NCBI RefSeq assembly: GCF_047250385.1 | Contig: NZ_JBLBVM010000056.1 | Coordinates: 1-64,000, forward strand | Source: Glaciecola sp047250385 | GTDB taxonomy: Bacteria > Pseudomonadota > Gammaproteobacteria > Enterobacterales > Alteromonadaceae | Direction of reading: 5' to 3' | Length of the DNA stretch: 64,000 nt | Shown: one piece after another, positions 32,455-42,667 of the stretch | Position numbering within the stretch: position 1 is the first letter of the stretch | How the letters are laid out: the number at the start of each line of letters is the position of its first letter | Made by a program: the position numbers and the translations under genes | Notes under the pieces: model-generated | Told to the model about the DNA's origin: nothing | Seen by the model: only the letters and a program-made list of their open reading frames with translations | Databases searched by the model: none

Positions 32455-33750
32455 TTAATTGGGTGATATAACTTCCACACCATTCATATAAGGCACTAAA
32501 GCCTCCGGCACTTTTACGCTGCCATCTGCTTGCTGATAGTTTTCTAAGATTGCCACTAACGTCCTACCGACTGCTAGCCCAGAACCATTAAGCGTATGCA
32601 ACAACTCTGGTTTTTTCATATCTTTTGATTTGTATCTTGCTTGCATTCTGCGGGCTTGGAAATCCCCCATACTTGAGCAAGAAGAAATCTCGCGGTAAGT
32701 GTTTTGTGCAGGAAGCCAAACCTCTAAGTCATAAGTTTTGACCGAACCAAATCCCATATCACCTGTACACAATAGGACTTTACGATAAGCTAGCCCTAGT
32801 TTTTGTAGGATAACTTCCGCATGCCCTGTTAGCTCTTCTAAAGCCTGCATTGAATGGTCTGGATGCACAAGTTGAACCATTTCAACTTTGTCGAATTGAT
32901 GCTGACGTATCAGGCCTTTTGTGTCACGACCATATGAACCTGCCTCACTTCTAAAGCATGGCGTATGTGCCGTCATTTTGATTGGCAACGCATCTAAAGG
33001 AAAAATCTCATCCCTTGCTATGTTGGTCAATGGTACTTCAGCTGTTGGGATCAAGGACAAGCCCTGACCTTCCTCAGTCGCTGGTTGTGTGTGGAATAAA
33101 TCCTCACCAAACTTAGGTAATTGCCCCGTTCCATACAAACTATCTGAATTAACCAAGTACGGTACATAAACCTCTTGGTAGCCATGCTCTTGAGTGTGGA
33201 TGTCTAGCATAAACTGACCCAATGCTCTGTGCATTCTCGCGACAGGCCCATTCATGACAACAAAACGAGAACCGGATAGTTTTGCCGCAGTTTCAAAGTC
33301 TAAACCCTTGCTAAGCGCTGCGGATACATCTGCATGATCTTTCACCTCAAAATCAAACGTAGGAACTTCGCCCCATGTAAGTATTTCTTGATTATCATCT
33401 TCCGATTTACCAAAAGGTACTTCATCTGACGGCAAATTCGGCGTTTCTTGATAAATAATGTTCAAAGCATTCATTACTTGATCAAGTTGTGATTTCGCTT
33501 CTTCTAATTTATCACCTAAACCGCTGACTTCGTCTAATAATGGTTGAATATCCTCACCAGACGCTTTCGCTTTTCCAATTGCTTTGGAGCGAACAGTGCG
33601 CTCATTTTGTAGCTTCTCAGTCGCAATCTGAATTGCTTTGCGTTTTTCTTCTAACTCAGTTAAAGCCGAAACATCTAAGGAGTAACCACGCTTTTGTAGT
33701 TTTGCGGCAACTTCTTCTAGGTTGTTTCTGAGCAATCGAGGATCTAACAT
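32455..33750 (-). CDS. serS: Seryl-tRNA synthetase
   Basis: SerS charges tRNA-Ser. The N-terminal coiled-coil arm (residues about 10-105) is followed by the class II core with motif 2 (FRSEAGSYGRDTKGLIRQHQ), the SCSSMGDFQARRMQARYK segment, and motif 3 (LNGSGLAVGRTLVAILENYQ). At 431 residues it is full length. It lies downstream of crcB in the ftsK-lolA-rarA-crcB-serS direction, an order shared with many gammaproteobacteria. Confidence 0.98.
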   Translation of the reverse strand: MLDPRLLRNNLEEVAAKLQKRGYSLDVSALTELEEKRKAIQIATEKLQNERTVRSKAIGKAKASGEDIQPLLDEVSGLGDKLEEAKSQLDQVMNALNIIYQETPNLPSDEVPFGKSEDDNQEILTWGEVPTFDFEVKDHADVSAALSKGLDFETAAKLSGSRFVVMNGPVARMHRALGQFMLDIHTQEHGYQEVYVPYLVNSDSLYGTGQLPKFGEDLFHTQPATEEGQGLSLIPTAEVPLTNIARDEIFPLDALPIKMTAHTPCFRSEAGSYGRDTKGLIRQHQFDKVEMVQLVHPDHSMQALEELTGHAEVILQKLGLAYRKVLLCTGDMGFGSVKTYDLEVWLPAQNTYREISSCSSMGDFQARRMQARYKSKDMKKPELLHTLNGSGLAVGRTLVAILENYQQADGSVKVPEALVPYMNGVEVISPN

Positions 33751-33758
33751 TTTTTACA

Positions 33759-34139
33759 TTATCCTTTGAAAATTAATAAAGCCAACCACACTGAAAAGAG
33801 ACATACAGTGACGTTGAAAAATACGTTTAGCGAGGCCTTGATAAGATCGCCTTGCTGAATTAATAGTACGGTATCGAGCGAAAAGGTTGAAAACGTTGTA
33901 AATGCGCCAAGTAAACCGACGCCAATTAGCGCCCTAAGGCCTGAATTCTCACCATTATCTTGTTGCATAAAAGCATACAACATTCCTAGAAGGAACGAAC
34001 CTAATACGTTTACCGCAAGAGTACCAAATGGAAAGCCCTTTCCCAATAGATTAGTGGACATTTGCACAATTAAATATCGCAGCGAGGCGCCAAGCGCACC
34101 GCCAATAGAAACGAATAAATAAATTTGAAAGCTATGCAT
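33759..34139 (-). CDS. crcB: Fluoride channel CrcB/FluC
   Basis: CrcB is a dual-topology fluoride channel that lowers cytoplasmic fluoride. The 126-residue protein has four membrane helices and the family motifs GGALGASLRYLI and GLLGAFTTFSTFSLDT, the latter carrying the pore Phe and Na+-binding region. I chose the Met at 34139, two bases beyond the rarA stop; the frame is open further back but would run inside rarA. No fluoride riboswitch was recognised upstream. Confidence 0.92.
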   Translation of the reverse strand: MHSFQIYLFVSIGGALGASLRYLIVQMSTNLLGKGFPFGTLAVNVLGSFLLGMLYAFMQQDNGENSGLRALIGVGLLGAFTTFSTFSLDTVLLIQQGDLIKASLNVFFNVTVCLFSVWLALLIFKG

Positions 34140-34140
34140 A

Positions 34141-35502
34141 CTATTTTTGCACCTTACCGTCTCTAGCTTTGCCATCTCTCGCTTTGCCTTGAGCGTAAGC
34201 TTGCGCATCTAACTCAGAAAGATAAGCCATTTTAGCTTTCAATTGCTTCTCGAGACCTCTGTCTGATGCTTCATAAAAGTATTCATCCGCAATTTCTTTG
34301 GGTAAGTAACGTTCGCCAGCAGCATAGGCATTCTCTTCGTTGTGGGCGTAACGATAGCCATCACCATGCCCCATTTCTTTTGCTAGGCTTGTAGGCGCAT
34401 TACGTAAATACTCAGGCACATCGTAAGCTGGCTCTTCTTCTATCAAACGATTCGCTTTTTTGAACGCAGTGTATACGGCATTGCTCTTGGGTGCCAAGGA
34501 GCAGTAGATAACGGCTTGAGCAAGGGCTCTTTCCCCTTCAGCGGGCCCAACTCGATGATAAAGGTCCCAACTATTCAAACAGACTTGAAGCGCGCGTGGA
34601 TCTGCATTACCAATATCCTCAGAAGCAATTGCTAATAAACGCCTCGCAATAACCAGTGGGTCACCACCACTTTTGAGTAAGCGACAAAACCAATAAAGCG
34701 CGCCGTCTGGTGACGACCCTCTTACCGATTTATGAAATGCAGATAGCAAGTCATAGTAATGATCACCGTTTTTATCAAAAGCTAGCGTCTTTGCGCCAGT
34801 CGCTTTCTTAATTAGGTCCAATGAAATTGGAACGCCATCGATTGACATATCACAGCAGATTTCAACTGACATTAGTAGGCTTCTGGCGTCACCATTGGCT
34901 TGTTTTACTAGCGCCAGCTTTGCATTGTCTTCAAATGTGAACTGACGATTTTCTCGTTTTTCTAAGAACAGAATAGCTCTATCTAAAAGCACCAAAAGGT
35001 CATTAGTAGATAGCTTCTCTAGAATAAATACTCTCAACCTTGAGAGCAAAGCACGGTTGACTGAAAAACTAGGATTCTCGGTGGTAGCACCTACTAAAAT
35101 AATATGACCGCTTTCTACATAGGGTAGAAAGGCATCTTGTTGGCTTTTATTGAAACGGTGGATCTCGTCGACAAACACAAGCTTTTGCTTTGCGAACATA
35201 TCTGAACTGCCACTTGTCAGCGGACCACCAACATCACCAATTGCCGCGCGTATGTCTTTTACGCCTGAATTGATCGCGGATAGTACTATTACATCTGCAT
35301 CAAGTTGCTTTGCAATTAGGTGTACAAGTGTTGTTTTGCCAGTTCCAGGTGGGCCCCAGAATATCATCGAGTAACAATTATCTTGCGCCAGCATTTTGGA
35401 GATTGTGCCCTGCTTCCCAATCAGATGCGATTGCCCAACATAGTCATCAAGCGTATTAGGCCTTAATAAACTAGCTAGAGGATTATAAGCAGAGGATTTC
35501 AT
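34141..35502 (-). CDS. rarA: Replication-associated recombination protein RarA (MgsA)
   Basis: RarA is an AAA+ ATPase acting at stalled replication forks. Walker A is GPPGTGKTT and Walker B is FVDEIHRF, with sensor motif GATTENPSF. The C-terminal tetramerisation region contains LRNAPTSLAKEMGHGDGYRY. At 453 residues it is about normal, with a short extension carrying a tandem KARDGKARDGK repeat just before the stop. It sits between lolA and crcB. Confidence 0.96.
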   Translation of the reverse strand: MKSSAYNPLASLLRPNTLDDYVGQSHLIGKQGTISKMLAQDNCYSMIFWGPPGTGKTTLVHLIAKQLDADVIVLSAINSGVKDIRAAIGDVGGPLTSGSSDMFAKQKLVFVDEIHRFNKSQQDAFLPYVESGHIILVGATTENPSFSVNRALLSRLRVFILEKLSTNDLLVLLDRAILFLEKRENRQFTFEDNAKLALVKQANGDARSLLMSVEICCDMSIDGVPISLDLIKKATGAKTLAFDKNGDHYYDLLSAFHKSVRGSSPDGALYWFCRLLKSGGDPLVIARRLLAIASEDIGNADPRALQVCLNSWDLYHRVGPAEGERALAQAVIYCSLAPKSNAVYTAFKKANRLIEEEPAYDVPEYLRNAPTSLAKEMGHGDGYRYAHNEENAYAAGERYLPKEIADEYFYEASDRGLEKQLKAKMAYLSELDAQAYAQGKARDGKARDGKVQK

Positions 35503-35554
35503 GGCATACTCATTGATATAAATTGAATTGCATTACACAGAAGCGCTTTAAAGG

Positions 35555-36253
35555 CTATTGCTGAGTACGTTGGTCATCAATAATGTAACTGTCAGTCACT
35601 TCAAAGATAAACTGAGAGGCATCAATGTCTTGATTCTGTTTAATGTCTGAAAACACGAGTAAACTTTTTTGCTCTTGCCTATCCGTTGATTGTAAACGAG
35701 ACAACACGTTCCCATTAAATTCAATCACCAAAGATACTATATTGGCATTTTCATCATTTGAATTAACCAAGAAACCAGATTTCAATTTCTTTACTTCAAC
35801 TGAACTCCACTGTTGTTCATCATCTGAAACGAGCAACATCAATGGATTGTTTTGTGTGATTGTGTGTTGATGCATCACCGTAATTTGTTCAACAAATGGG
35901 TCTACATTCCAAACAGTTGTGCCATCAGCGATAAGCAAGGTTTCATCCGGAAGTTCAGTTTCCCAGCGTAATTGATTAGGCGTCTTGAGTGTTAATTTAC
36001 CTGAAGAACTTTGCAACTCCTTTCCCGTGGCATCTGAGATACTCTGAGAAAAGCTGGCAGAATAGGAGATCAAGTGACTCAGTTTAGTTTTCAATTCAGC
36101 TTTAGCTTTTGCGGGCTCTGCATTCACAGTCTCACTTGCAAGTGCTTGACTAGTGATTGCGACAATACTCAAGCTTATAATGGCCGTGTATTTGCTTGCA
36201 GCAATAACCAGAGTCCTCAGACTGAATGATTGTTTGTTTAAACGCGTCAACAT
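35555..36253 (-). CDS. lolA: Outer-membrane lipoprotein carrier protein LolA
   Basis: LolA shuttles lipoproteins across the periplasm from LolCDE to LolB. The protein has a signal peptide ending near SQALASE (about residue 40). The mature part has the hallmark SYSASFSQSISDATGKELQSS, KTPNQLRWETELPDETLLIADG and QITV segments of the half-barrel. The N-terminus is long at 232 residues, and translation may begin at an internal start. It follows ftsK by three bases, a widely conserved pair. Confidence 0.93.
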   Translation of the reverse strand: MLTRLNKQSFSLRTLVIAASKYTAIISLSIVAITSQALASETVNAEPAKAKAELKTKLSHLISYSASFSQSISDATGKELQSSSGKLTLKTPNQLRWETELPDETLLIADGTTVWNVDPFVEQITVMHQHTITQNNPLMLLVSDDEQQWSSVEVKKLKSGFLVNSNDENANIVSLVIEFNGNVLSRLQSTDRQEQKSLLVFSDIKQNQDIDASQFIFEVTDSYIIDDQRTQQ

Positions 36254-36256
36254 GTA

Positions 36257-38770
36257 TTAATCCTTTGGAGGTGGCGGTGCTAGAACTTCTCTATTGCCAT
36301 TGTGGCCAGGTGAACTTACGACACCACTCTGTTCCATTTGTTCAACTAGACGTGCCGCTCTATTATAGCCGATGCGGAATTTACGCTGCACACTAGATAC
36401 TGACGCTCGTCTTGTTTCTGTTATAAACGCTACAGCATCATCATAAAAAGCATCGTATTCTTGGTCATCACCCTCAGCTTGCTCACCCGGTAACAATACC
36501 TCTGCAGTCGCTTCGCCATTTAGAATTTCATCTATATACTGAGGAACGCCTCGTTGCTTCCAATCGGCTACAACTGCGTGTACTTCGTGATCATCCACGA
36601 AGGCTCCATGTACACGAGTTGTTATGCTCGTACCCGGAGGGTTATACAGCATATCACCTGCGCCTAGCAATGATTCCGCACCTTGTTGATCTAAGATTGT
36701 TCGAGAGTCAATTTTACTAGATACTTGGAACGCAATTCTAGTTGGAATGTTGGCCTTTATTAGGCCGGTAATAACATCAACAGAAGGTCTTTGTGTAGCA
36801 AGAATGAGGTGAATACCTGCAGCTCGGGCTTTTTGTGCAATCCTCGCAATAAGCTCTTCTACTTTCTTACCCACTATCATCATCATGTCTGCAAATTCAT
36901 CGACGATAACAACAATGCTAGGTAGTTTTTCTAATTCTGGTGCTATCTCTAGCATGCTTTCTTCAGACTTCCAAAGAGGATCTCGAATAGCTTCACCGGC
37001 CGCTTTAGCATCTTTAATTTTCTTGTTGTAGCCTTTGAGGTTTCGTACCCCTAGCGCCGACATCAAGCGGTATCTACGTTCCATTTCACCAACACACCAG
37101 CGTAATGCATTAGACGCGTCTTTCATGTCTGTTACGACTTCGGTTAACAGGTGGGGAATTCCTTCATATACTGACAATTCCAGCATCTTCGGGTCGATCA
37201 TTATCAAGCGTACATCTTCTGGTGTCGATTTATAAAGCAAACTCAAAATCATTACGTTGACGCCCACAGACTTACCCGAGCCCGTAGTACCTGCCACCAA
37301 TAGATGTGGCATCTTACCAAGGTCGACAACAACAGGTTTACCTGAAATATCCGCACCGAGTACCATTGTTAATGGTGAGTCACTAGCCTGGAATGCTTTA
37401 GTTTCAATTACTTCACTCAAGCGAACCATTTCACGATGTTTGTTTGGCAGTTCTAATCCAATAACCGACTTACCGGGTATGACCTCAACAACACGTACCG
37501 ATATCGCAGACATCGCTCTAGCTAAATCTTTTGCCAACGCAGTAATTTTACTTACTTTTACACCAGGGGCTAAATCTAGTTCGAATCGAGTAATAACCGG
37601 GCCTGGTAACACATCAACAACGTTCGCAGTAATATTAAAGTCCGCTAGTTTCTCTTCTAGCAAACGAGAAACTTGATCAAGTTCTTCCTGAGTAATCGGG
37701 TTCTCATGTTTATCTGCGCGTTGTAGCAAATCAAAGGATGGCATAGGCGGCTTTTCAGCTGGTTTTTCCGCAACCTTCGGTACTGAAGCTGCCTCAACAC
37801 CTGCTGGCTTTATGCTTTGCTCTGCACGCAAACCACCCTGCCCCACACTTTTGGAGGCTCGAACGACTTTAATTCGTTTTGGCTCTGTTGCTGGCATCGC
37901 AATACTTTCTGAAGCTTCGTCTTCAGTTGTAACTGAATAAGATTCTTCAGATTTAACTTCTTCGTCCTCAGACATGAAAACAGCATCTGGAATGTGAAAT
38001 TCAGGCTCAGTTCGAGTGGTTTTATTATGAATTTTCTCAGCAGGCTCTTCAGACTTAAATTCGACTTCCGCCTCAGGTTCAGCCCTCAGGCTAGTAATAT
38101 TTAGCTCAGTGCTATCGCTGCTTGTATCATGTTCAAGCGCTTTATCACCTTTATTACCTAATGACGGCAGAGATAATGACGAAACCTTCTTGGGTAAGGC
38201 ATAAACATCTTTTGCTCTATTGATTGTAAACGCACCTATGCCATCAATAATGTTCAACCAAGAGATACCTGTTGCGAGGGTGAAACCCGTGCAGAAGAAA
38301 CATATAAGAAGCAATACAGTGCCAACAAAACTAAAGTGAGGAATAAGAGCTGTACTAATAATATCGCCCATGGCGCCGCCGGCCGATACACTGTAAAAAT
38401 CGTCAAAGTTAATGCTGGCTATACCTGTGAAGCCAAAAACGACTAATAATGCACCAACGAGACGTAAACTGATTGTTAGGTAATCTAATTTAGCGACACT
38501 TTTTATATGCAAGAAAATAAACCAACCACAGAACGCAAGGCCAAAAGGCAGCACGTAGGCTGTAATGCCGAAGGTAAACAATAAGATGTCGGCAGCCCAT
38601 GCGCCCATTGAGCCCATCAGGTTTTGAATCTCGTTATGCAATCCAGCCTGAGACCAACCTGGGTCACTGGGGTGAAATGAAGCCAATGCTATGAGCAAGA
38701 AAAATGCAGTTGCACATGACAGCATCATGCCAACTTCCATTAATCGTTGTGTCCCGGATAATCGCGCCAT
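36257..38770 (-). CDS. ftsK: DNA translocase FtsK
   Basis: FtsK couples cell division to chromosome dimer resolution. There are four N-terminal membrane helices (about residues 12-175), an acidic and variable linker (about 210-345), the RecA-like motor with Walker A VAGTTGSGKSVGVN and Walker B IVVIVDEFADMMM, and a C-terminal gamma winged helix (SSVQRKFRIGYNRAARLVEQ) that reads the KOPS sequences. At 837 residues the linker is much shorter than in E. coli (1329) but typical of the order. It is divergent from nothing; lrp lies upstream on the same strand. Confidence 0.97.
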   Translation of the reverse strand: MARLSGTQRLMEVGMMLSCATAFFLLIALASFHPSDPGWSQAGLHNEIQNLMGSMGAWAADILLFTFGITAYVLPFGLAFCGWFIFLHIKSVAKLDYLTISLRLVGALLVVFGFTGIASINFDDFYSVSAGGAMGDIISTALIPHFSFVGTVLLLICFFCTGFTLATGISWLNIIDGIGAFTINRAKDVYALPKKVSSLSLPSLGNKGDKALEHDTSSDSTELNITSLRAEPEAEVEFKSEEPAEKIHNKTTRTEPEFHIPDAVFMSEDEEVKSEESYSVTTEDEASESIAMPATEPKRIKVVRASKSVGQGGLRAEQSIKPAGVEAASVPKVAEKPAEKPPMPSFDLLQRADKHENPITQEELDQVSRLLEEKLADFNITANVVDVLPGPVITRFELDLAPGVKVSKITALAKDLARAMSAISVRVVEVIPGKSVIGLELPNKHREMVRLSEVIETKAFQASDSPLTMVLGADISGKPVVVDLGKMPHLLVAGTTGSGKSVGVNVMILSLLYKSTPEDVRLIMIDPKMLELSVYEGIPHLLTEVVTDMKDASNALRWCVGEMERRYRLMSALGVRNLKGYNKKIKDAKAAGEAIRDPLWKSEESMLEIAPELEKLPSIVVIVDEFADMMMIVGKKVEELIARIAQKARAAGIHLILATQRPSVDVITGLIKANIPTRIAFQVSSKIDSRTILDQQGAESLLGAGDMLYNPPGTSITTRVHGAFVDDHEVHAVVADWKQRGVPQYIDEILNGEATAEVLLPGEQAEGDDQEYDAFYDDAVAFITETRRASVSSVQRKFRIGYNRAARLVEQMEQSGVVSSPGHNGNREVLAPPPPKD

Positions 38771-38880
38771 ATCCCTACAATTCTTTTTATATTTATATTT
38801 TGTTTATCAGCCTAATTTCGACCAACTCATATTGTTTGGTAAGAATATCATAATCCAAACCACTGAATACATACTGAATG

Positions 38881-39366
38881 CTATTTATCGTTAATTTTTA
38901 TTCGATTGGTATGCTTCACTTCTTCCATGACGACATAAGTTCTCGATTCACTAACACCTGGTAAGCGTAATAAGGTATCACCTAGCAGTTTTCGATAGCT
39001 AGACATATCTGCAACCCGTGCTTTTAACAAAAAATCAAAATTCCCAGAAACCAAATGACATTCTTGAATATCATCTAAACCTTGAACAGCAGCAGAAAAT
39101 TCTGCGAAGATATCGACAGAGGTCTTTGATAGTGTAATTTCAACAAACACTAACATTGCCGCACCGAGCTTCGTAGGATCAACGGTAGCCGTATATCCAG
39201 TAATGTAACCCTGCTGCTCTAACCTCTTCACGCGTTCGAGACAGGGGCTGGGACTTAGACCTATATTTTTAGCCAACTCGACATTAGACATTTTACCATC
39301 GACTTGCAGGGCCGTTAGAATTTTTCTGTCAATTCTGTCGATATGCTTGGGGGTTTTAACCAGCAT
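38881..39366 (-). CDS. lrp: Leucine-responsive regulatory protein
   Basis: This is an AsnC/Lrp-family feast/famine regulator. The N-terminal helix-turn-helix (DGKMSNVELAKNIGLSPSPC) and the C-terminal RAM ligand-binding domain (QECHLVSGNFDFLLKARVAD) closely match Lrp. The 161-residue length is normal. It is divergently transcribed from alanine dehydrogenase across a 123-bp region, which fits direct control of ald by this protein. Confidence 0.95.
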   Translation of the reverse strand: MLVKTPKHIDRIDRKILTALQVDGKMSNVELAKNIGLSPSPCLERVKRLEQQGYITGYTATVDPTKLGAAMLVFVEITLSKTSVDIFAEFSAAVQGLDDIQECHLVSGNFDFLLKARVADMSSYRKLLGDTLLRLPGVSESRTYVVMEEVKHTNRIKINDK

Positions 39367-39489
39367 TAAATATCTCTTAAATATGAATTTTCAAAACATT
39401 GTACTGCAAATTAAAAATCTTCGATATTTTTATTTCTGAAAAATAAAGTAAACTGCGCACAATTAATTAACATTTGAAAGGCGTAAATA

Positions 39490-40620
39490 ATGATTGTTGG
39501 TGTACCTAAAGAAATTAAAAATCATGAATATCGCGTTGGTCTTACACCAGCTGCGGTTCTAGAGTTTGTTAATAGCGGTCATGATGTGCTGGTGCAAACC
39601 AATGCTGGTACATCAATTGGATTCACAGACGACCTTTATGTGAATGCTGGTGCTCAAATTATTGAAACACCAGAAGAGATTTTTGCAAAAGCAGATATGA
39701 TTGTAAAAGTGAAAGAACCGCAACCTAACGAATGTAAAATGCTTCGTGAAGGTCAAACTCTTTACACTTACCTTCACCTTGCACCAGATCCTGTGCAAAC
39801 AAAGTTACTAGTTGAGTCTGGCGCTACATGTATTGCTTACGAAACAGTAACCGACAACAGAGGTACATTACCACTACTCGCTCCGATGAGTGAAGTTGCT
39901 GGTCGCATGTCAATTCAAGCTGGCGCGCATTACTTAGAAAAAGCTAATGGTGGAAGCGGAACATTATTAGGCGGTGTTCCTGGTGTTGCACCAGGTAAAG
40001 TGCTTATCATTGGTGGCGGTGTTGTTGGCTTAAACGCAGCAAAAATGGCAATGGGCTTAGGCGCTGATGTGACTATCCTTGACCGTTCTTTAAATCGCTT
40101 ACGTGAATTAGACGATATTTTCGAAGGTCGTTTAGCTACTGTATTCTCTACATCTGAAGCCATCGATTATTACTCATCTCGTGCGGATTTAGTGATTGGC
40201 GCTGTTCTTGTTCCAGGCGCTGCCGCACCGAAACTACTAAATCGCGAACATATTAAAAATATGAAGCCTGGTTCAGTCCTAGTAGATGTGGCAATTGATC
40301 AAGGTGGTTGTTTTGAAACATCTAAAGCAACAACACACCAAGATCCTGTATACATCATTGATGATGTTGTGCACTACTGTGTTGCTAACATGCCAGGTGG
40401 TGTTGCACGTACATCAACAATGGCGCTTAATAACGCGACATTGCCATTCGGTTTAGCATTAGCGAACAAAGGCGCTAAACAAGCCTTACTTGATGATGCT
40501 CATTTACTCAATGGTTTGAATGTTCATAAAGGTGTTGTTACTTATAAAGCGGTAGCTGATGCACTAGGTGAAAAATTGGGCCTTAAGTATATGTCTGCAG
40601 TTGATGCGTTAAATAGTTAG
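39490..40620 (+). CDS. ald: Alanine dehydrogenase
   Basis: Ald interconverts L-alanine and pyruvate plus ammonia with NAD. The N-terminal signature VPKEIKNHEYRVGLTP, the active-site KVKEPQPNECKMLREGQTL region and the NAD-binding motif IIGGGVVGLNAAKMAMGLGA are present. The catalytic His is in YLHLAPD. The 376-residue length is standard. It is divergent from lrp, so control by Lrp in response to alanine or leucine is likely, as known for other ald genes. A terminator follows. Confidence 0.97.
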   Translation: MIVGVPKEIKNHEYRVGLTPAAVLEFVNSGHDVLVQTNAGTSIGFTDDLYVNAGAQIIETPEEIFAKADMIVKVKEPQPNECKMLREGQTLYTYLHLAPDPVQTKLLVESGATCIAYETVTDNRGTLPLLAPMSEVAGRMSIQAGAHYLEKANGGSGTLLGGVPGVAPGKVLIIGGGVVGLNAAKMAMGLGADVTILDRSLNRLRELDDIFEGRLATVFSTSEAIDYYSSRADLVIGAVLVPGAAAPKLLNREHIKNMKPGSVLVDVAIDQGGCFETSKATTHQDPVYIIDDVVHYCVANMPGGVARTSTMALNNATLPFGLALANKGAKQALLDDAHLLNGLNVHKGVVTYKAVADALGEKLGLKYMSAVDALNS

Positions 40621-40640
40621 GTTTAAACACCACTAATACA

Positions 40641-40665
40641 AAAAGGAGCCTAGTGCTCCTTTTTT
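40641..40665 (+). terminator. Intrinsic terminator after ald
   Basis: AAAAGGAGC (40641-40649) and GCTCCTTTT (40655-40663) form a perfect 9-bp stem with a 5-base loop and trailing T residues. Confidence 0.85.
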
Positions 40666-40767
40666 GCTTCTTAACTGAGTAGTTTATTTTAGGTCTTAGT
40701 TTTTTCTAACAAATAGTGAATTTTAGGTAATAGAGTGCTTTGAGTATTAAAACTATTTAAGAATAAT

Positions 40768-41487
40768 CTATTTTTGAAAATGACTTATAGAATCATTAAT
40801 CACATTCAAACTAGCTAAGGGATCTGTTGACTGTGTTATCGGTCTACCTATCACCAAATAATTAACTCCACTCTCTAATGCACTTGCAGGCGTTGCTATA
40901 CGAACTTGATCGCCCAAGTCTGAACCTGCTGGACGAATGCCCGGTGTGACAAGCAGAAAATTTTCATTAACGATACGTCTTAAAGCAATCGCTTCTTGTG
41001 GTGAACAAACAACGCCATCTAAGCCACACTCTTGTGTTAGCAAAGCTAAACGCTCTACTTGCTCTACTATTGGGCGATTACCAATTACTCTGTCTAATTG
41101 GCTCTGGTCCATACTAGTTAACACTGTGACCGCAGTCAGCAAGGGTCTTTCTTCACCAAGTTCATTTAATGCACTCATAGCAGCCTTCATCATTTCAGAC
41201 CCACCACTGGCATGCACATTCACCATCCACACACCTAGCGAAGCCGCAGCCTTTACTGCTTTGGCGACGGTGTTGGGAATATCATGAAATTTCAAATCGA
41301 GAAATACATCAAAACCTTGAGCAACTATCGAACGTACCCAGTCCGGACCAAAGTAAGTAAACATCTCTTTACCAATTTTTAATCGGCACGTACCTGGATT
41401 TAATTTTCCGATAAGTTCATTTGCGGCTGCTTGGCTATCGAAATCGAGTGCGATGATAACTTTTGGATCAATTAATACTGAAGACAT
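40768..41487 (-). CDS. pyrF: Orotidine 5'-phosphate decarboxylase
   Basis: PyrF catalyses the last step of UMP synthesis. The catalytic DxKxxD array is present in VFLDLKFHDIPNT, with the upstream KIGKEMFTYFGP lysine, and the phosphate-binding end is LVIGRPITQS. The 239-residue length is normal. It follows lapB by seven bases, the lapA-lapB-pyrF order known from E. coli. Confidence 0.97.
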   Translation of the reverse strand: MSSVLIDPKVIIALDFDSQAAANELIGKLNPGTCRLKIGKEMFTYFGPDWVRSIVAQGFDVFLDLKFHDIPNTVAKAVKAAASLGVWMVNVHASGGSEMMKAAMSALNELGEERPLLTAVTVLTSMDQSQLDRVIGNRPIVEQVERLALLTQECGLDGVVCSPQEAIALRRIVNENFLLVTPGIRPAGSDLGDQVRIATPASALESGVNYLVIGRPITQSTDPLASLNVINDSISHFQK

Positions 41488-41494
41488 CTTAATA

Positions 41495-42667
41495 TTACTC
41501 CCCGTCGAGCCCTTTTATGGGTTTTATACTTGACCAAGTTTTACATGAAGGGCACAACCAATGCAGTTGGCGACCAGAGAAGCCACAACTATTGCAACGA
41601 TATTTTGGACGTTGACCAATCTGTTTATCTAGAAGCGACTGTAAGTGCCCAAGACTCTCTTCTGTTTTAGGCACATCACTGAAATCTTTCTTGTACAAAC
41701 TTAAGAGTGTTTTAAATCCACGCATCGTAGGGTGCTTTTGCAATTGCGCAATAAGGATATCTGTTGCGTGCTCAGTATCTCCTTTACGAGCGATAATATT
41801 TACTTTGGCAATATAGGAAGACGCACATTTTTGCCAATATGGCTCAAGTAATTTATCTAGATCATCCCAACCGTCAGTCTTGCTCGCCCACTCTTCTAGT
41901 AAAGGAATCGCTTCGCTTAACCAATTTAGATCACGTTTAGGTATTTCTGATAAATATGAAAATGCTTCTTTGTAGTTTTCAGATGCAAGTGCTAGCTTTC
42001 CTAAATCTAACCAAGCTCTTACCTGACTGCCATCGATAACAATTGCCTTCTTTAACAATGACGTGGCTTCATCTTTCTTATCTTCTTCTAACAAGGCTTT
42101 GGCTTGTTCACAGTAAAAGTGAGATAAAAGGACGTAAAGATGCTTATCATTAGGCGTAATTTGAATACTTGCGCTCGCTAAGTCTATCGCCTTATTCCAT
42201 TCTTTCGTAATTTGGTAAATATTAAACAGTTTCTGCTGCGCAACATTAAAGTGTTGCGTCTGTTCTAAGAGTTGGAGAAAAACGCCTTCGGCTCGTTCTA
42301 AGAAACCAGCCATTAGATAATCGGTGCCTAATTCCAATAATGCAAGGGCTTCTTGCTTATTGCTAATTTCGTCACGACTAATTAAATTCTGATGAACTCG
42401 AATGGCTCTATCTAGCTCACCGCGGTGCCGAAAGAAATTACCCATCGCGATATGGGTTTCTACAGTGTCATTATTAACACTTATCATTTTCATGAGAGTA
42501 TCAACCGCTTTATCGGGCTGATCGGATAAGAGGAAGTTTAATCCTTTGTAATAATGTTTGGAAAGTATAGAAGACTGTCTACGTTGTGTTTTTCGAAGAC
42601 TATTACGCCCCATCACCCAGCCATAAGCAACGGCGACTGGTAAAGCTAAAAATAAAGCTTCTAACAT
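41495..42667 (-). CDS. lapB: Lipopolysaccharide assembly protein B (TPR, rubredoxin-like)
   Basis: LapB (YciM) tunes LPS synthesis by controlling FtsH-mediated turnover of LpxC. The protein has an N-terminal membrane anchor (about residues 1-18), many tetratricopeptide-type helices (about 35-330) and a C-terminal metal-binding knuckle, YRCNSCGFSGRQLHWLCPSC, with two CxxC pairs. At 390 residues it is full length. It directly follows lapA, with the stop and start adjacent. Confidence 0.95.
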   Translation of the reverse strand: MLEALFLALPVAVAYGWVMGRNSLRKTQRRQSSILSKHYYKGLNFLLSDQPDKAVDTLMKMISVNNDTVETHIAMGNFFRHRGELDRAIRVHQNLISRDEISNKQEALALLELGTDYLMAGFLERAEGVFLQLLEQTQHFNVAQQKLFNIYQITKEWNKAIDLASASIQITPNDKHLYVLLSHFYCEQAKALLEEDKKDEATSLLKKAIVIDGSQVRAWLDLGKLALASENYKEAFSYLSEIPKRDLNWLSEAIPLLEEWASKTDGWDDLDKLLEPYWQKCASSYIAKVNIIARKGDTEHATDILIAQLQKHPTMRGFKTLLSLYKKDFSDVPKTEESLGHLQSLLDKQIGQRPKYRCNSCGFSGRQLHWLCPSCKTWSSIKPIKGLDGE

